Shown here: piece after piece, positions 6,528 to 7,940 of the stretch
How the letters are laid out: each line of letters opens with the position of its first letter
Position numbering within the stretch: position 1 is the stretch's first letter
Assembly: GCA_964622625.1 (NCBI GenBank)
Contig: CAZUUQ010000113.1
Coordinates: 1-7,940 of the forward strand
DNA: 7,940 nucleotides
Reading direction: 5' to 3'
Source of the DNA: CAZCWM01 sp964622625
GTDB taxonomy: Bacteria > Planctomycetota > Phycisphaerae > Phycisphaerales > Phycisphaeraceae
Program-made: the position numbers and the translations under genes
Notes under the pieces: generated by a model
Told to the model about the DNA's origin: nothing
The model's database searches: none
The model's input: the letters and a program-made list of their open reading frames with translations, nothing else

Positions 6528-6556
6528 TTGGTCGAGGCGATCGGCCCTGCTAGACT
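6528..6556 (+). promoter_or_regulatory. Sigma70-type promoter of proA
   Basis: TTGGTC (6528-6533) and TAGACT (6551-6556) are separated by an ideal 17 nt, and the -10 is preceded by GC. This is the best-matching promoter in the window. It lies just after the cdaR stop (6513-6515) and would start transcription near 6563, about 38 nt before the ATG of proA. It implies that proA can be expressed independently of cdaA-cdaR. Confidence 0.6.
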
Positions 6557-6566
6557 CAATCACGAC

Positions 6567-6592
6567 AGGAGCCTCGCCGTTGGCCGCAGGAG
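6567..6592 (+). promoter_or_regulatory. Tandem ribosome binding sites of proA
   Basis: AGGAG occurs at 6567-6571 and again at 6588-6592. Each is exactly 8 nt ahead of an in-frame start: TTG 6580 and ATG 6601. I prefer ATG 6601 because ATG is the stronger codon and the proposed transcript start near 6563 would leave the first site almost no leader. Confidence 0.6.
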
Positions 6593-6600
6593 TCCGCGCG

Positions 6601-7908
6601 ATGACCGCCCCCAGCCGCCCCGATACCGGCCGTCCCGATGCCGCGGCGACCGACGTGTCCGCCTACTGCGACACCCTGGCCGACCGGGCCGTTGCCGCCG
6701 GCCGCGGCCTCATGACCGTCAGCGGCCTTCAACGTACGCGCGCCCTGCTGGCCGTCGCCCAGGCCATCGAAGCCGGCAGCGGCGCCATCGAGCGGGCCAA
6801 CGCCAGGGACCTGGCCGCCGGCCGCGATGCCGGCCTGTCGCCCGCCATGCTCGACCGCCTCACCCTCGACGCCAGACGCATCCACGCCATGGCCGACTCC
6901 GTCCGCCGGATCGCTGACCAGACCGATCCGGTCGGCCGCGTCATCGACGGCTACGTGCTGGCCAACGGGCTGCGGCTGGAAAAAGTGCGCGTGCCCATCG
7001 GCGTGGTGCTCATCATCTTCGAGAGCCGGCCCAACGTCACCAGCGACGCGGCCGCCCTGTGCATCAAGAGCGGCAACGCGGTCATCCTTCGCGGGGGCAA
7101 GGAGGCGATGCACTCCAACGCCGCCATCGCCGACTGCGTGGCCGCGGGGCTGGCCGACGCGGGCCTCGATCCCCATGCCGTCCAGCTTGTCCGCACCACC
7201 GACCGCGCGGCCGTGGGACATCTGCTGGCCATGGAGGGACGCATCGATCTGTGCATCCCCCGCGGCGGCAAGTCGCTGATCAAGGCCGTCGTCGACCAGG
7301 CCCGCATCCCCGTCATCAAGCACTACACCGGCAACTGCCACGTCTACGTCGATCAGCACGCCGACCCCGACATGGCCGAGGCCATCTGCCTCAACGCCAA
7401 GACGCAGCGGCCCGGTGTGTGCAACGCGGCCGAGACGCTGCTGTTCCACAAGGCGACGGTGGCGTCGGGCCTGCTGGAGCGCGTGCTGCGGAAGCTGGCG
7501 GCGGCGGGCGTGGAGATCCGCGGCTGCGACGTCACCCGGGCCGCGTTCGAGCCGGCGAAAGCCGCCACGGAGCAGGACTGGCACGAGGAGTACCTGGATC
7601 TCATTGTCGCCGTGAAAGTGGTCGATGACGCGGAGGCCGCCATCGCCCACATCAACCGCTACGGCTCGAAGCACACCGACGCGATCGTCACCGGCGATCT
7701 GGCCGCGGCCGACCGGTTCGTCGCGGCCGTGGACAGCGCCGACGTGATGGTCAACTGCTCGACGCGCTTCAGCGACGGCGGGCAGTACGGCCTGGGGGCG
7801 GAGATCGGCATCAGCACCGACAAGCTGCACGCCCGCGGCCCGATGGGGGCCGACGACCTGACGACCTACAAGTGGGTCGTCCGCGGCAACGGCCAGGTCC
7901 GAACGTAG
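6601..7908 (+). CDS. proA: Gamma-glutamyl phosphate reductase
   Basis: ProA reduces gamma-glutamyl phosphate to glutamate semialdehyde with NADPH, the second step of proline synthesis from glutamate, in the cytoplasm (family knowledge). The 435-residue protein is slightly longer than E. coli ProA (417) because of an Ala/Asp/Pro-rich N-terminal extension of about 15-20 residues. Family segments are intact: FESRPNVTSDAA (140-151), the cofactor-region SGNAVILRGGKEA (157-169), IPRGGKSLI (219-227), NCHVYVD (245-251), QRPGVCNAAETLL with the catalytic Cys274 (269-281), YGSKHTDAI (354-362) and GLGAEIGISTDKLHARGPMG (397-416). No truncation or missing catalytic residue was seen. An in-frame TTG at 6580 would add seven residues. 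The gene has its own promoter behind cdaR. No proB is visible, and the window ends 32 nt downstream with no terminator seen. Confidence 0.97.
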   Translation: MTAPSRPDTGRPDAAATDVSAYCDTLADRAVAAGRGLMTVSGLQRTRALLAVAQAIEAGSGAIERANARDLAAGRDAGLSPAMLDRLTLDARRIHAMADSVRRIADQTDPVGRVIDGYVLANGLRLEKVRVPIGVVLIIFESRPNVTSDAAALCIKSGNAVILRGGKEAMHSNAAIADCVAAGLADAGLDPHAVQLVRTTDRAAVGHLLAMEGRIDLCIPRGGKSLIKAVVDQARIPVIKHYTGNCHVYVDQHADPDMAEAICLNAKTQRPGVCNAAETLLFHKATVASGLLERVLRKLAAAGVEIRGCDVTRAAFEPAKAATEQDWHEEYLDLIVAVKVVDDAEAAIAHINRYGSKHTDAIVTGDLAAADRFVAAVDSADVMVNCSTRFSDGGQYGLGAEIGISTDKLHARGPMGADDLTTYKWVVRGNGQVRT

Positions 7909-7940
7909 CAAGCCGTGTTGTTCGTGGTCGCGCGGTCATG

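Noticed and set aside
5445..6563. Minus-strand open frame antisense to cdaR
   Set aside because: Its composition is rich in Arg, His, Gly and Asp as expected for a shadow frame, and it has no motif. The plus-strand frame has a membrane anchor and the right neighbour.
6556..7911. Minus-strand open frame covering all of proA
   Set aside because: It is a shadow of a fully intact proA with high third-position GC, and the translation is low-complexity Val/Gly/Asp/Ala-rich with no family motif.
7909..7940. ATG at the very end of the window as the start of a next gene
   Set aside because: Only the three bases are visible, without a recognisable ribosome binding site or any coding sequence to judge.

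Overview
The window is GC-rich (by eye well over 60% G+C), densely coding and bacterial. It carries six genes in four or five transcription units. The gene content and the protein style (an HflX with an STRTRKW segment, a MoxR AAA+ ATPase, a CdaA/CdaR pair, a long-form ADP-ribosylglycohydrolase) suggest a planctomycete or a related lineage. That assignment is an inference from general resemblance only. No RNA gene, transposon, CRISPR array or phage gene was seen. A run of exactly 100 N (2059-2158) shows this is a scaffolded draft assembly.

Left block (+ strand, 134-3363): hflX, a ribosome-associated GTPase, is followed after 36 nt by an ADP-ribosylglycohydrolase-family gene interrupted by the N run. 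An AAC(3)-type N-acetyltransferase gene follows, and its ATG overlaps the previous stop as ATGA. The last two are almost certainly translationally coupled, and all three may be one operon. A hairpin at 3377-3406 lies between this block and the convergent moxR gene.

Middle block: moxR (3449-4375, - strand) is transcribed away from the cdaA-cdaR pair (4588-6515, + strand). The divergent region of about 210 nt between them holds one -10-like box for each direction, two copies of an 11-bp direct repeat and a small inverted repeat. CdaA is predicted to make cyclic di-AMP at the membrane, and CdaR (YbbR domains outside the membrane) is its regulatory partner. The CdaA catalytic DGA motif reads D-L-G here while the RHR motif is kept, which makes it the most unusual protein feature in the window.

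Right block (+ strand): proA (gamma-glutamyl phosphate reductase, proline biosynthesis) has the best-looking promoter in the window (TTGGTC-17-TAGACT). It also has two successive ribosome-binding-site/start pairs offset by exactly 21 nt. The window ends 32 nt after proA.

Themes: -10-like octamers of the form G(G/C)TANNCT precede the genes, and AGGAG or GGAGG ribosome binding sites sit exactly 8 nt from the chosen start in three of six genes. A c-di-AMP module stands beside a proline-synthesis gene, which may be an osmotic-homeostasis connection (inference). I do not see a clear-cut new system.
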